Of a stretch of DNA of 64,000 bases, positions 28,813 through 37,926 are shown piece by piece. The stretch's first letter is position 1. Each line of letters starts with the position of its first letter. This DNA comes from Cyanobacteria bacterium FACHB-471. Its GTDB lineage: Bacteria > Cyanobacteriota > Cyanobacteriia > Elainellales > Elainellaceae. A program made the translations under genes and the position numbers. Location: contig JACJOC010000020.1 of the NCBI GenBank assembly GCA_014695345.1, forward strand, positions 186,001 to 250,000, in the 5' to 3' direction. The notes below the pieces were generated by a model. The model worked only from the letters and a program-made list of their open reading frames with translations. It searched no databases and had not been told where the DNA came from.

Positions 28813-29604
28813 TCAAGTTCCTGGAAAGTGGTCAATCTGAGCGTAACCGCTAAAGACTAACTTTTTCCCATGAGTTTCTAGACGATTAACTCGGAGCATT
28901 ACGCCATCCAAATCAAATCGATCTAGATCGACCATACTATCCAAAATTTCGGCGAATGCCATAGTTAGAACCTCAGACAGCCCGCGCACGTCCTCAGGTA
29001 CCGCTTCTGGCTCAAACTGAGGGTTGGCAAAAGAAATTCGGCGGCGTTTTTCAACTGTCAACGTCGCGGTCATGCTGATGGGCACGTCGCTCCGGTTTGG
29101 CAGGTCGGTCTTCGCTGCAATTTGTACCCGGTTGTCAGGCAACAGCTGCACCTTTACCGCTCTAAAAGAAATGGCTTCCCCGCCCGAAAGGTTAGTTAAA
29201 GTTTCTGATTCAACGTTTTTGAGGCGCTTTTCTACCAGGTCAGCCTCAAATGCCCGATTTATTGCTTCTTCCGAAAGAGTGACCTGTGCAACGGCTTGCG
29301 TCGGCTGCTTCAGACGGATCTTCCCCCCCATGATCGAGCCAACGTCAATTGAAACAGCATCAGTCTCAAAGGACATTTCCTCGACCTGAAACTGTCTGCG
29401 GATTGTCAATCCTCGACCGCTCATCTTAAAGCTGTCAATACTGCCTTGCAGCAGCTTGCTAGAGGGATAGCAGCGAATATCAACTTCAACCGACTCACTT
29501 TGGGTGAACAAGTGGCGGATAGACTGACTGGCGACAGTATTGAGCATGCGCTCACCCATGTCTGTGCCAGGACGATTAGTCAAACCAGTAAAACCACCAA
29601 ACAT
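28813..29604 (-). CDS. DUF2993 (LmeA-like) protein
   Basis: This 263-residue protein belongs to the DUF2993 family, which is widespread in cyanobacteria and actinobacteria. It shows the ERMLNTVASQSIRHLFTQSESVEVDI start and the repeated beta-strand pattern typical of lipid-binding TULIP-like folds (LQGSIDSFKMSGRGLTIRR, VSIDVGSIMGGKIRL). The actinobacterial relative LmeA acts in lipoglycan metabolism, but that role cannot be transferred with confidence. It is the first gene of the exbB-exbD operon, which may point to an envelope function. Confidence 0.82.
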   Translation of the reverse strand: MFGGFTGLTNRPGTDMGERMLNTVASQSIRHLFTQSESVEVDIRCYPSSKLLQGSIDSFKMSGRGLTIRRQFQVEEMSFETDAVSIDVGSIMGGKIRLKQPTQAVAQVTLSEEAINRAFEADLVEKRLKNVESETLTNLSGGEAISFRAVKVQLLPDNRVQIAAKTDLPNRSDVPISMTATLTVEKRRRISFANPQFEPEAVPEDVRGLSEVLTMAFAEILDSMVDLDRFDLDGVMLRVNRLETHGKKLVFSGYAQIDHFPGT

Positions 29605-29824
29605 GCGAATGCGCGTTCACGAGAGTTCTCATCCTTTGTAACAGAATATAAAGAACTCGACAACCGTTGTATAACTTTTATGACGATTAGTTGCACTTAT
29701 TCCTTGCTTATGAAAATCCTATATGTTCGAAAAGCTACAAGGTTATTCATGCAAGGCGTAATCTCTCAATCCTTGATGAGGCAAGCGTTTTGCCGCTTCA
29801 GAAGGCATTTGAACTTTGCTATTT

Positions 29825-30373
29825 CTAGGCTTTAGTTGCAATCATTCCAGTCTGACGGGCATAGGCAAAAATTCCACCTGCATCAATGACAGGACCGACA
29901 TCTCCTAACGGTTGAAGACTATATTCCTGGTTGAGCGTGTGGTTGATCAGCCGATTCTGCTCAAAGTCGATTGTGACTTCTTGCCCTGTTTCAAATTGGT
30001 CGCAGAGGCGATCGCCCACTTCCCAGGGATACAGTTCACCCGTCGCCGTACAGTTGCGGAAAAAGATGCGGGCGTAGGACTGAGCCACGACTGCCTCTAC
30101 CCCTGCTGCTCCTAAGGCGATCGGTGCATGTTCACGAGAAGAGCCACAGCCAAAGTTTTCCCCAGCGATGATGATCGGGTATATAGTTTTCATCTCGCCC
30201 TCGGCAATAAATTTGCCGTAGCGATCGGGCAAGCCAATCAGCGCATAGCTGCCCAGCTTTTCATACTCATCGGGCTTTGAGGGGACTAGGGTCAGATATT
30301 CCGCCGGAATGATTTGGTCGGTATCGATGTTGTCATCTACAACAAAAATCAAGCCTCGAATCGTTTTGCCCAT
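29825..30373 (-). CDS. leuD: 3-Isopropylmalate dehydratase small subunit
   Basis: This 182-residue small (swivel) subunit works with LeuC to isomerise 2- and 3-isopropylmalate in leucine synthesis. Visible motifs are VVDDNIDTDQIIPAEYL, the substrate-loop GENFGCGSSREHAPIAL, and the C-terminal block VTIDFEQNRLINHTLNQEY. It is of the compact LeuD type, close to homoaconitase-like small subunits. leuC is not adjacent, as is usual for cyanobacteria. Confidence 0.94.
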   Translation of the reverse strand: MGKTIRGLIFVVDDNIDTDQIIPAEYLTLVPSKPDEYEKLGSYALIGLPDRYGKFIAEGEMKTIYPIIIAGENFGCGSSREHAPIALGAAGVEAVVAQSYARIFFRNCTATGELYPWEVGDRLCDQFETGQEVTIDFEQNRLINHTLNQEYSLQPLGDVGPVIDAGGIFAYARQTGMIATKA

Positions 30374-30706
30374 GCTGACAGTTTTCCTCTCTGACTTGAG
30401 TAAATCGAAGGAACGTTAGTCTTCCACTTTATCACTGCATTACTGTGGATCACTGCATTGCTGCGGCTTGTCCCATCGAGAACGTGAAGGAGTTGGGAAA
30501 GGCAAATAGGGTGCTCATAAGGCAAAAGTTGTCGGCTCTAACAAAAAAATCGGCAGAAATCCTGCTCAACACAGGTCAATCTGCATTCGCTGCTGTTCAA
30601 GAATTGCTCAACACACTAAGCTATGAAAAGGGCAATCCTGGCGATCGCCCTCTTCTGCATCAGTTGCAGCTTTTGCAATTTTGAACCCTGAATCTGGACG
30701 CTGAGT

Positions 30707-31627
30707 GTGCCCAAAGCTGGCATTATTTACAACGATATCAAGCCCGTTGCCCGTCGCGTTGCCGAGGAGTTAAGAGCCAAGCTGGTAACGTGCGGCTGGG
30801 ATGTTTACCTGACAACGGGTGCTGGCGGCATCTTGGGCTACTCTAGCCCTGATCGTCCCATCTGCCACACCCCGATTGATCAGCTTGTTCCGCCTGGGTT
30901 TGACCAGGAAATGGCTTTCGCGATCGTTTTAGGAGGCGATGGCACGGTTTTGTCGGCCTTTCGTCAGGTTGCTCCCAGTCGTATTCCCCTACTAACCGTA
31001 AATACGGGGCACATGGGCTTTTTGACTGAGGTTTACATCAGCCAATTGCCTCAGGCGATCGAGGCTTTGATCGAGGGAAACTACGAAGTCGAAGAGCGAG
31101 CCATGCTTGCTGTGCAGGTGTTTCAGGGGCGAGATGGGCTGACCTGGGAAGCGCTTTGTCTGAACGAAATGGTGATCCACCGGGAACCGCTGACCAGCAT
31201 GTGTCATTTTGAAATTGAGATTGGCAAACACGCCCCAATTGACATTGCCGCAGATGGGGTGATGATTTCTACGCCAACAGGCTCTACCGCTTATTCACTG
31301 TCGGCGGGTGGGCCGGTTGTCGCACCGGGTGTTCCAGCCCTACAGCTTGTGCCAATTTGTCCGCACTCTTTAGCCTCGCGTGCGCTGGTGTTTGCGGACA
31401 ACGAGCCTGTGACTATTTACCCAGCCAATCCCGATCGCCTGGTAATGGTAGTGGATGGGAATGCAGGCTGCTACGTTTCGCCTGAAGATCGGGTGCAAGT
31501 GCAGCGATCGCCCCATTCCGCTCGTTTCATTCGCCTTCAGCCGACCGAATTTTTCCACGTCCTGCGCGAAAAGTTAGGCTGGGGGCTGCCGCACATCGCT
31601 AAGCCCACTTCTGTTGAGTTACCTTAA
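30707..31627 (+). CDS. nadK: NAD kinase
   Basis: This 306-residue kinase makes NADP from NAD. The diagnostic GGDGT motif lies in [15 protein letters not shown], followed by [13 protein letters not shown], the [10 protein letters not shown] active-site segment, and [21 protein letters not shown]. The start is GTG at 30707. A GT-rich stretch upstream does not give a better start. An OmpR-type regulator follows 73 bp downstream on the same strand. Confidence 0.96.
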   Translation: MPKAGIIYNDIKPVARRVAEELRAKLVTCGWDVYLTTGAGGILGYSSPDRPICHTPIDQLVPPGFDQEMAFAIVLGGDGTVLSAFRQVAPSRIPLLTVNTGHMGFLTEVYISQLPQAIEALIEGNYEVEERAMLAVQVFQGRDGLTWEALCLNEMVIHREPLTSMCHFEIEIGKHAPIDIAADGVMISTPTGSTAYSLSAGGPVVAPGVPALQLVPICPHSLASRALVFADNEPVTIYPANPDRLVMVVDGNAGCYVSPEDRVQVQRSPHSARFIRLQPTEFFHVLREKLGWGLPHIAKPTSVELP

Positions 31628-31699
31628 GCACTACCCAAAGCGGTGAAGTCATTCTGTCCTGAACGTGCTAAAACAGGGTATTAATGCTTATCGCATCCT

Positions 31700-32395
31700 A
31701 TGAACACAGCAACTCCTGACCACAGCCCTCGCGTGCTGCTCGTTGAGACAGATGAATCTCTGGCTCAGCACGTCAGCGCGGATCTGAGAGAGTCTGGTTA
31801 TGAAACGGCGATCGCCTACGACGCAGTCAGTGGATTGCATCAAGCGAACGAGTTTCAACCGTCGCTGATCGTGATCGACCGGATGCTAGCAGGCGAGTCT
31901 GGGCTGTGGCTCTGCAACAACTTGAGAGCGGCTGGAGTGCGAATGCCTGTAGTGTTGCTGATGGCCCGCGACACCGTAGATGATCGCGTCGCTTGCCTGG
32001 AAGCTGGGGCAGATGACTATTTTCTTAAGCCCTACCGGACTGAGGAATTTTTGAAGCTGGTGCAACTCTACTTGCAGCCAGATACCGTGAGTGCTGAGCA
32101 ACTGCGATTCGGCGAACTGGTGCTGGATCTGGCAACTCGTCGGGCGCTGCGGTATGGACGGGCGATTGACCTGACGATGAAAGAATTTGAGCTACTAAAA
32201 TATTTAATGGAGCATCCGCGTGAGGTGCTGACCCGCGAACAGATTTTAGAGAACGTTTGGGGCTACGACTTTATGGGCGAGTCCAACGTAATTGAGGTCT
32301 ACATTCGCTATCTGCGCTTAAAGATCGAAGACGAAGGTGAAAAGCGCCTGATCCAGACCGTACGCGGGGTTGGTTACGTTCTAAGAGAAGTTTAG
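31700..32395 (+). CDS. OmpR/PhoB-type response regulator, NblR-like
   Basis: This 231-residue regulator has a receiver with acidic residues E16 and D18, phosphoacceptor D60 in LIVIDRMLAGESGL, the LLMARDTVDDRVACLEAGADDY core and Lys in FLKPYRT, followed by a winged-helix DNA-binding domain (LTMKEFELLKYLMEHPREVL; SNVIEVYIRYLRLKI; VRGVGYVLREV). The receiver resembles NblR, the regulator of phycobilisome breakdown and stress survival in cyanobacteria, but this assignment is from memory of the family and needs an alignment. The next gene starts on the base after its stop codon. Confidence 0.85.
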   Translation: MNTATPDHSPRVLLVETDESLAQHVSADLRESGYETAIAYDAVSGLHQANEFQPSLIVIDRMLAGESGLWLCNNLRAAGVRMPVVLLMARDTVDDRVACLEAGADDYFLKPYRTEEFLKLVQLYLQPDTVSAEQLRFGELVLDLATRRALRYGRAIDLTMKEFELLKYLMEHPREVLTREQILENVWGYDFMGESNVIEVYIRYLRLKIEDEGEKRLIQTVRGVGYVLREV

Positions 32396-32962
32396 ATGGC
32401 GATCGCCAATTTTTTTATGAATCGTTTGTGTTTAGTTAGCACATTCACCATTGGGTTAAGTGTGCTGCTTATGAGCTGCACTTATCCCTCCACTCCACTG
32501 GAGACTAGCAGTCCCTCAGAATCAGCTCAGTCACCCACCCCCGTTGAAACCTCGCAGTCTAACTCAGGACAATCTTTGCCTATCTCAGCTCAAGCTACTG
32601 TTGGCGATCAGCAGATTCAGCTCGAAGTGGCTCGTACCCCTCAGCAACAGGCGACCGGGCTGATGTTTAGAAGCGAACTAGCAGATGACCGGGGAATGTT
32701 GTTTGAATTTGAGCCTCCCCGCCCAGTTAATTTTTGGATGCGGAATGTGCTAATTCCGCTAGACATGGTTTTTTTGCTAAATGAGGAAGTGCAGGCGATC
32801 GCCTCCAACGTCCCTCCCTGCACCACCCCGACTTGCCCCACCTACGGCCCAGAAGGTTCTGTCAACCAGGTGATTGAGTTGCGAGGCGGACGTGCAGCAG
32901 AGCTAGGACTACAGGTTGGCGATCAGGTTGCGATCGAGTTTCTGCAAAGCGAAGCGAATTAG
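32396..32962 (+). CDS. DUF192 lipoprotein
   Basis: This 188-residue exported protein has a signal sequence ending in the lipobox LLMSC, so it is probably a lipoprotein. After a Ser/Pro-rich linker comes a full DUF192 domain: QQATGLMFRSELADDRGMLF, FWMRNVLIPLDMVFL, and VIELRGGRAAELGLQVGDQV. DUF192 proteins are widespread, small and uncharacterised. The ATG abuts the preceding stop codon; ATG at 32420 is an alternative that also keeps the signal peptide. Co-transcription with the NblR-like gene is likely. Confidence 0.87.
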   Translation: MAIANFFMNRLCLVSTFTIGLSVLLMSCTYPSTPLETSSPSESAQSPTPVETSQSNSGQSLPISAQATVGDQQIQLEVARTPQQQATGLMFRSELADDRGMLFEFEPPRPVNFWMRNVLIPLDMVFLLNEEVQAIASNVPPCTTPTCPTYGPEGSVNQVIELRGGRAAELGLQVGDQVAIEFLQSEAN

Positions 32963-33469
32963 CCCACTTACTAAAGTTCCGCGATTTCACAAAACTTATT
33001 GCCCTGATTGCTAAATCTAGGGTGAATACATCTGTACAAGCTCATGTGGATTTGATAGTTTATTCTTCCCTGAAGCTTTAAAGCGGCAGGGATACTTATA
33101 TAACGTTTACAAAATCTCCTGGTTTCTACGAGTGTTCTTTACGTCTGTATTAGGAAAATAGAGTACTCTTGCGGAAGATATAAGGTAGCACTCAAGGTTT
33201 AGTTGTCGTAATTCAGCGATAGTCAGCCTAAAGAGGTAAATTGTTAAACTTTCAGCTGAATTATCCAGATTAACCGGGTGTTGACTGCAAAACGAGTAGA
33301 GTAAACAACAAATTGCCAAAAGTCGTTTGTTGACTTGCTAAATCTAGTTAGGTCAGTTAAGAAACTCAGTCAAATTAGGCAGAGGACAGATGAAAGAGTG
33401 GCTATCGGCTGCTCACAGATTCAAATACAAATTTCACAATAGGTCACAGCAAGGAGGTGAACTCACAAT
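32963..33469. other. AT-rich intergenic region
   Basis: About 500 bases without a convincing gene. It contains a 9-bp perfect inverted repeat (TAATTCAGC at 33209-33217, GCTGAATTA at 33255-33263) around a 37-base loop. This could be a small transcript or a chance match. It ends in an unusually strong ribosome-binding site for the next gene. Confidence 0.35.
33451..33460 (+). promoter_or_regulatory. Exact-match ribosome-binding site
   Basis: AAGGAGGTGA is a ten-base exact complement of the 16S rRNA 3' end, nine bases before the ATG of the DUF2949 gene. Most genes in the window show only partial matches, so this site probably drives unusually efficient initiation. Confidence 0.75.
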
Positions 33470-33667
33470 ATGACACCCACAACCCACTCTCGATTTATTC
33501 ACTTTTTACAAGAAGATTTAGCGCTCTCTGCTTCTTCTATTGCGATCGCTCTGCGACATCGTGAGCAAGACCCTGGACCATTGCCCATGATTTTGTGGCA
33601 GTACGGTCTGGTGACGCTAGAACAACTCGATCGCATTTTTGATTGGATGGAGACGACTCAAGCTTAA
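33470..33667 (+). CDS. DUF2949 small protein
   Basis: This 65-residue protein matches the cyanobacterial DUF2949 family: FIHFLQEDLALSASSIAIAL, then REQDPGPLPMILWQYGLVTL and EQLDRIFDWME. Its function is unknown. The short length and two-helix pattern suggest a small regulator or subunit. Its ribosome-binding site is a perfect anti-Shine-Dalgarno match, and a bidirectional terminator follows about 100 bp downstream. Confidence 0.85.
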   Translation: MTPTTHSRFIHFLQEDLALSASSIAIALRHREQDPGPLPMILWQYGLVTLEQLDRIFDWMETTQA

Positions 33668-33770
33668 ATCAACTCCAAGGAACGCATGACTTTAAATCTG
33701 TGGCACTGCGGCATCAGTTGGACAGACAATCAAATAACCTGGAGCGATTACGGCTTAATATCTCAACGTA

Positions 33771-33801
33771 AAAGAGCGGGTCAGTAGTTGACCCGCTCTT
33801 T
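33771..33801. terminator. Bidirectional terminator
   Basis: AAAGAGCGGGTCA pairs perfectly with TGACCCGCTCTTT around a five-base loop. It lies between the convergent DUF2949 and aminotransferase genes and has A and T runs on the two sides, so it probably serves both. Confidence 0.8.
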
Positions 33802-33868
33802 GCATTAGTGAACTAATTAGGAGATTAGGACGCTTGAAGCTCATAGTCACCTAATGAGCGGTAGTCAC

Positions 33869-35023
33869 CTAATGAGCAAAGACTGCTGCTGCCGCTGCGA
33901 TGCCTGCACCAGGCGTAAAGCTGTCGTACCCCAAAGATTGGAGCGCCGACTCTAAAGCACCAACGGCAGTGAGAATGTCGCGATCGCTGACAAAGCCAAG
34001 ATGCCCAATACGGAAAATCTTGCCCTTGAGATGGTCTTGCCCACCTGCAACCGCAATATCAAACTGTTTCCTGAGTATGCCGCGAATCTGTTCAGAATCG
34101 ATGTTGGCGGGAGCGATCGCCGTAATCGCTGGACTCGCTGCCTGATCAGCCGCAAACAACGGTAGACTCAGCGCCTTCATCGCAGCACGAGTAGCGTGCA
34201 TATGACGCTGGTGACGAGCAAAAATATTCTCTAAGCCCTCTGCTTGCATCATTTTCAGCGCAGTCTGAAGCGCAAAAAATAGGTTTACAGGCGGTGTAAA
34301 GGGAGTGCTATTTTTAGCAGCATCCTTGCGATATTTGCCCAAATCAAGGTAAAAACGCGGTAACTTAGCGTGAGCGTAAGCCTCCCAGGCTTTTGGACTA
34401 ACCGCAACAAATCCCAAACCTGGTGGAATCATAAAACCCTTTTGGGAACCGGAAGCCACCACGTCCAAGCCCCATTCATCTATGGGCAAGTGTACAGCTC
34501 CAATACTGGTCACAGCATCAACAATGATCAGCGCTTCGCCGTGTCCTTTAACATAGCGGTTGATCGTCTCTAAATCGTTCAACACACCTGTTGAAGTTTC
34601 GCTATGGGTGACAACGACAGCCTTGATTTGCTTGTCGGTATCAGCTTCTAACTTGACGCGAAACTCATCCGGGTTCAGCGGTTTGCCCCACTCAGATGTA
34701 ATTGTCTCTACATTCAGTCCGTAAGCCTTGCCTACCTCTGCCCAACGCTCGCCAAACTTGCCGTTGCAGCCTACTAAAATGCGATCGCCCGGACTCAGGA
34801 AATTGATCATTCCCGCTTCCATCGCCCCCGTACCACTAGCTGCTAAAACCAAAACATCATTTTGGGTTTGGTGCAGCCACTTCAACCCTTGCGTCACCTC
34901 CGCCATCACCTTATTGAAATCACCGCTGCGATGCCCAATTGGATGCTTCGCCAGCGCCAGCAAAACCTGTTCCGGCACAGGAGTCGGTCCAGGAATCATC
35001 AACATCAACTTATCGTCCATCAA
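33869..35023 (-). CDS. Class V aminotransferase (alanine-glyoxylate type)
   Basis: This 384-residue PLP enzyme is of the alanine/serine-glyoxylate aminotransferase family. It has the start LMIPGPTPVPEQVLLAL, the cofactor region LAASGTGAMEAGMINFLSPG, the Asp/Ser block IVDAVTSIGAVHLP, and the PLP-binding Lys in GSQKGFMIPPGLGF. In cyanobacteria such enzymes (once called the soluble hydrogenase 42 kDa subunit) are linked to photorespiratory glyoxylate use. Function is by family only. Confidence 0.92.
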   Translation of the reverse strand: MMDDKLMLMIPGPTPVPEQVLLALAKHPIGHRSGDFNKVMAEVTQGLKWLHQTQNDVLVLAASGTGAMEAGMINFLSPGDRILVGCNGKFGERWAEVGKAYGLNVETITSEWGKPLNPDEFRVKLEADTDKQIKAVVVTHSETSTGVLNDLETINRYVKGHGEALIIVDAVTSIGAVHLPIDEWGLDVVASGSQKGFMIPPGLGFVAVSPKAWEAYAHAKLPRFYLDLGKYRKDAAKNSTPFTPPVNLFFALQTALKMMQAEGLENIFARHQRHMHATRAAMKALSLPLFAADQAASPAITAIAPANIDSEQIRGILRKQFDIAVAGGQDHLKGKIFRIGHLGFVSDRDILTAVGALESALQSLGYDSFTPGAGIAAAAAVFAH

Positions 35024-35879
35024 TCTGCCCTACCTGTGTGAGTTGTCTGCCAGGAATATGTAGTGGTTGGCGTATGATCCAGAATGCCACAACTTTATGC
35101 TTGTCTTCGCCCGGAAATGTGATTCATAAACTGCTAAATCTACGCAATCTAGCAGGTTAATTTGGCAGATTGACCTCCTACTGGTCCGAAAGTGCGTTAG
35201 CAGAGTGAATTAATTTTCCTATAGTTTTAAACCGAATCCTCAACAGCCTGTCTGCCAACGACAGAATCAACAACGCAAGCACAGCAAGCAGAGTTAGAAA
35301 GCTTGCAAGCTCGAATCTCTCAAGACTAGCCACAGTGCAACACCGGAAAGATCGTTATTTGAGTTGACGGAGGTTCGATAGCACCATTCAATCACCCGAA
35401 ATGCGGCTGAAAGGTGTCGGATGATGTTGCTCGCGCCATGCCTTACACTGTCCTGAGAATTTGTCAAATCAATGGGAGGCAAGTTAAAGATTTAGTAAAG
35501 TGAAACGCTGCTCAAACCGCTCAACCTAATATATTTTCTTAAAGGGAGCTATTCACCAAATTTCAAGATGCGTATTTTTATACGCGCGGCTACGTAAAAT
35601 TGCGCAGAAACGCCAGTAAGAAGTCTACTTTTAGATTTCAACCAAGCCTTGTCTTTGAGGAGGTTCATCAAAGTTTTAAAGTAAAAGTGATTTCAATCAC
35701 AATTTTGTAGGGCTCAGCTTAAGTAGTATTGAAGACATATAAACAAGAAGCTGTTAAATCCATATCTCTAGTTGGTCGGTTTTCTGGTTTAGGGTTTTCT
35801 ACCTTGACAGAATGGTTCTATTAGATAGACATTGGGTTGGATTTACTGTTGGTGATTGGGCCGAGGAGCGCCAACTGTT
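35024..35879. other. Long intergenic region
   Basis: About 850 bases between divergent genes. No RNA gene, known riboswitch or strong hairpin was recognised, and a 62-codon frame on the minus strand looks accidental. The region has several AT-rich tracts (around 35500-35600 and 35740-35830) that may hold promoters. Confidence 0.4.
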
Positions 35880-37160
35880 GTGACTACATGGACAGGCTGC
35901 AATAACAGACAAATCACGCGGCACGAGCAGGAAATCTACGATCATTTGCTCCACTGGATCGAACTGGAGCCTCCCGATCGACTGATCAAACGCTTTCGCT
36001 GTCTATTCATTGATGGCACAGGGTATCCTGATGCTGACATTGCAGCCAGTCTTGATGCTGTGACAGCGTCAGGGTTGGCTTCTGAGGAATTTCGGTACGT
36101 CCTAAACCGCTGCTGCCACATTCTGATTAACCGCTGGCAGGCACGCTCGCAGTTTCAAATGGCCATTCCTGAGTTGGTTGGGCTATTTGAAACAATTCCG
36201 GCTGAGGCCGTCACCGGCATCAAGCGATCGCGCTCTGTTCGCCGATTGCGAGAACTCGTCAAACTTTTTACTGAAACTGAACAATACCTGACACTGCGTC
36301 GCTTAGCTCAGGTAGTGCAGGAAGCCGAAAACAACGCCAATGCAGGAAATCGCCCTCTCGGTACGCTAATTAGACGCTACCCCTATCTCTACGAACATTG
36401 CCTTTTGAGTGAAGATAGCACTCAAGAGCATCAGCATACTGTCAAACAGATCCAGTTCAGAGTACAGCGGCAGTTTGAGATTGATCTGTCGCAGTATGTG
36501 ACTTACCAAATGCGGCGATCGCAAATCGCGTCTCGCTTATCTTCACCCACCGCCCAGCGAATCATTCAACCCGTCGCTAATCCGACGCTGCTCAATGATC
36601 AGGAGTTAGGTAGAGCAATCCGACACTACATTGGCAAGGTTGAAGGATCGAGTACTTATCGCGATTTGGCTTATAGCTTCTTGGCACATAGCGGTCAGGC
36701 AGTAACGTACAAAACGTTTAAGGACGATCTCTATCAATACATGACTTCCTCGGTCGATCCAGAATACGGAAGACGGAAGTTTAACAATCAGCTTTATCAG
36801 CATCTTAAGTCTACGCTGCCTGACAGCAACTCCAAGCTTCTAGACGATTTTCTGGTGGTGCGGACTTGCAGCCAACTGCTCAACTTCCTTGTGGTTGAAA
36901 GTCCTCAGCGCCCTCAGCATTTTGTCTTTGTGGATTTGCTCACTAATTTGGGGCCAGTTCTTACGACTGGGCTGCTGCTTAAGATTGTGCTGCTATGCCG
37001 TAAAGTCAAGCCATCCTTAGAGCGGCGCTTTTCGATCTTATTTAGCCACTACGAAGCCTATACTCGTGATGCAGTAGCTTGGCTGGTGAAGGCGCTTGAG
37101 AATTTGAATGTGGCCTTAAGTACCCACTTTGGTGCAGTTGACTTATCTTTTGTTTGCTAA
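35880..37160 (+). CDS. Conserved protein of unknown function
   Basis: I do not recognise a characterised family. The 426-residue protein is almost wholly helical and basic, without membrane segments or signal peptide. It contains QARSQFQMAIPELVGLFET, KRSRSVRRLRELVKLFTE, LGTLIRRYPYLYEHCLL, and a C-terminal FVFVDLLTNLGPVLTTGLLL. Its low content of catalytic-looking motifs suggests a scaffold or RNA/DNA-associated protein. I chose the GTG at 35880 (VTTWTGCNNRQITRHEQEI); a TTG at 35856 adds eight residues. It is flanked by long non-coding stretches and is likely monocistronic. Confidence 0.65.
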   Translation: MTTWTGCNNRQITRHEQEIYDHLLHWIELEPPDRLIKRFRCLFIDGTGYPDADIAASLDAVTASGLASEEFRYVLNRCCHILINRWQARSQFQMAIPELVGLFETIPAEAVTGIKRSRSVRRLRELVKLFTETEQYLTLRRLAQVVQEAENNANAGNRPLGTLIRRYPYLYEHCLLSEDSTQEHQHTVKQIQFRVQRQFEIDLSQYVTYQMRRSQIASRLSSPTAQRIIQPVANPTLLNDQELGRAIRHYIGKVEGSSTYRDLAYSFLAHSGQAVTYKTFKDDLYQYMTSSVDPEYGRRKFNNQLYQHLKSTLPDSNSKLLDDFLVVRTCSQLLNFLVVESPQRPQHFVFVDLLTNLGPVLTTGLLLKIVLLCRKVKPSLERRFSILFSHYEAYTRDAVAWLVKALENLNVALSTHFGAVDLSFVC

Positions 37161-37460
37161 GACTGGGTTTGCTAAGACTGGCTCTACATGAGGCTACATG
37201 TTTTGAAGCACACGTGTACGCGGTATGTTCCAAACATGCTGCCTTAACGAGAATTGGTACAAGGCTTGTGACAAGCTACATGAAATTTTGAGATACCATT
37301 GGAGCTAATATTTACCTGATACTGGCTGTAGCTTTAGAATGTGTAGGTGGTATAGCTTCTGTTTCTAATAGCTGAGCTTATCCAAGGTAGGGAAGGGTCG
37401 AGCGATCGCCCTGGTTGAGTAAAATGATTAGTGAAGATTAGCTTTAAGGAGAAGCAAGTA
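37161..37460. other. Intergenic region upstream of rpsU
   Basis: Three hundred bases without a gene. No strong hairpin is present and no leader RNA family was recognised. Confidence 0.35.
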
Positions 37461-37640
37461 ATGACCCAAGTGCTCTTAGGTGAGAACGAAGGTATCGAGT
37501 CAGCTCTGAGACGGTTTAAGCGGCAAGTTTCTAAAGCAGGAATCTTGGCAGACGTAAAGAGCCATCGTCATTTTGAAACCCCATTAGAGAAGCGTAAGCG
37601 CAAGGCAGTTATGGCCCGTCGCAAGCGGCGTTTCCGCTAA
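37461..37640 (+). CDS. rpsU: 30S ribosomal protein S21
   Basis: This 59-residue basic protein ([56 protein letters not shown]) is typical of cyanobacterial S21. The ATG at 37461 is preceded by AAGGAGAAG at eight bases, which decides the start over the in-frame GTG at 37431. The C-terminal lysine/arginine run binds 16S rRNA. S21 is often cold- or growth-regulated in cyanobacteria, but no element showing this was seen. Confidence 0.96.
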   Translation: MTQVLLGENEGIESALRRFKRQVSKAGILADVKSHRHFETPLEKRKRKAVMARRKRRFR

Positions 37641-37926
37641 ATATTGGTTCAGGCTCTTTGTCAGGCATTGGTGCTTCAGGAGATGTCTCTTAGTGAGCGA
37701 TTGCAGCATCGCTGTCTTCTGATTCTTAGAAATGTCTGAATCTGGCTTATCGTTTCAGGTTTGTTGTGAGAGTTGCATTGATTTGAGTGCGGCTCTCACA
37801 TCAGAATGAAATCACTTTTATCACTTCAATGGTCAAATCCATTTCCAAATCGGCCGTTATCTCTTTCAAGAGTTTTGGAGAAATAGTTAGGATTGAACCA
37901 GCGCTCTGCTGAAGACAGTATGAGGA
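37641..37926. other. Intergenic region between rpsU and the GTPase gene
   Basis: About 285 bases. It carries an imperfect inverted repeat (TGTGAGAGTTGCA and TGCGGCTCTCACA at about 37764-37800) that could be an rpsU terminator or attenuator. No gene was found. Confidence 0.4.

Noticed and set aside
29446-29835. Plus-strand frame antisense to DUF2993 and reaching leuD
   Set aside because: A shadow of the DUF2993 gene that runs into non-coding sequence.
30445-30684. 79-codon reading frame between leuD and nadK
   Set aside because: No recognised motif, low-quality GTG start, and a divergent promoter region would be expected there.
33107-33319. 70-codon minus-strand frame in an intergenic stretch
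   Set aside because: AT-rich, no ribosome-binding site, no recognisable motif.
35294-35482. 62-codon minus-strand frame in the long spacer
   Set aside because: No motif or ribosome-binding site, and the spacer has no sign of coding periodicity.
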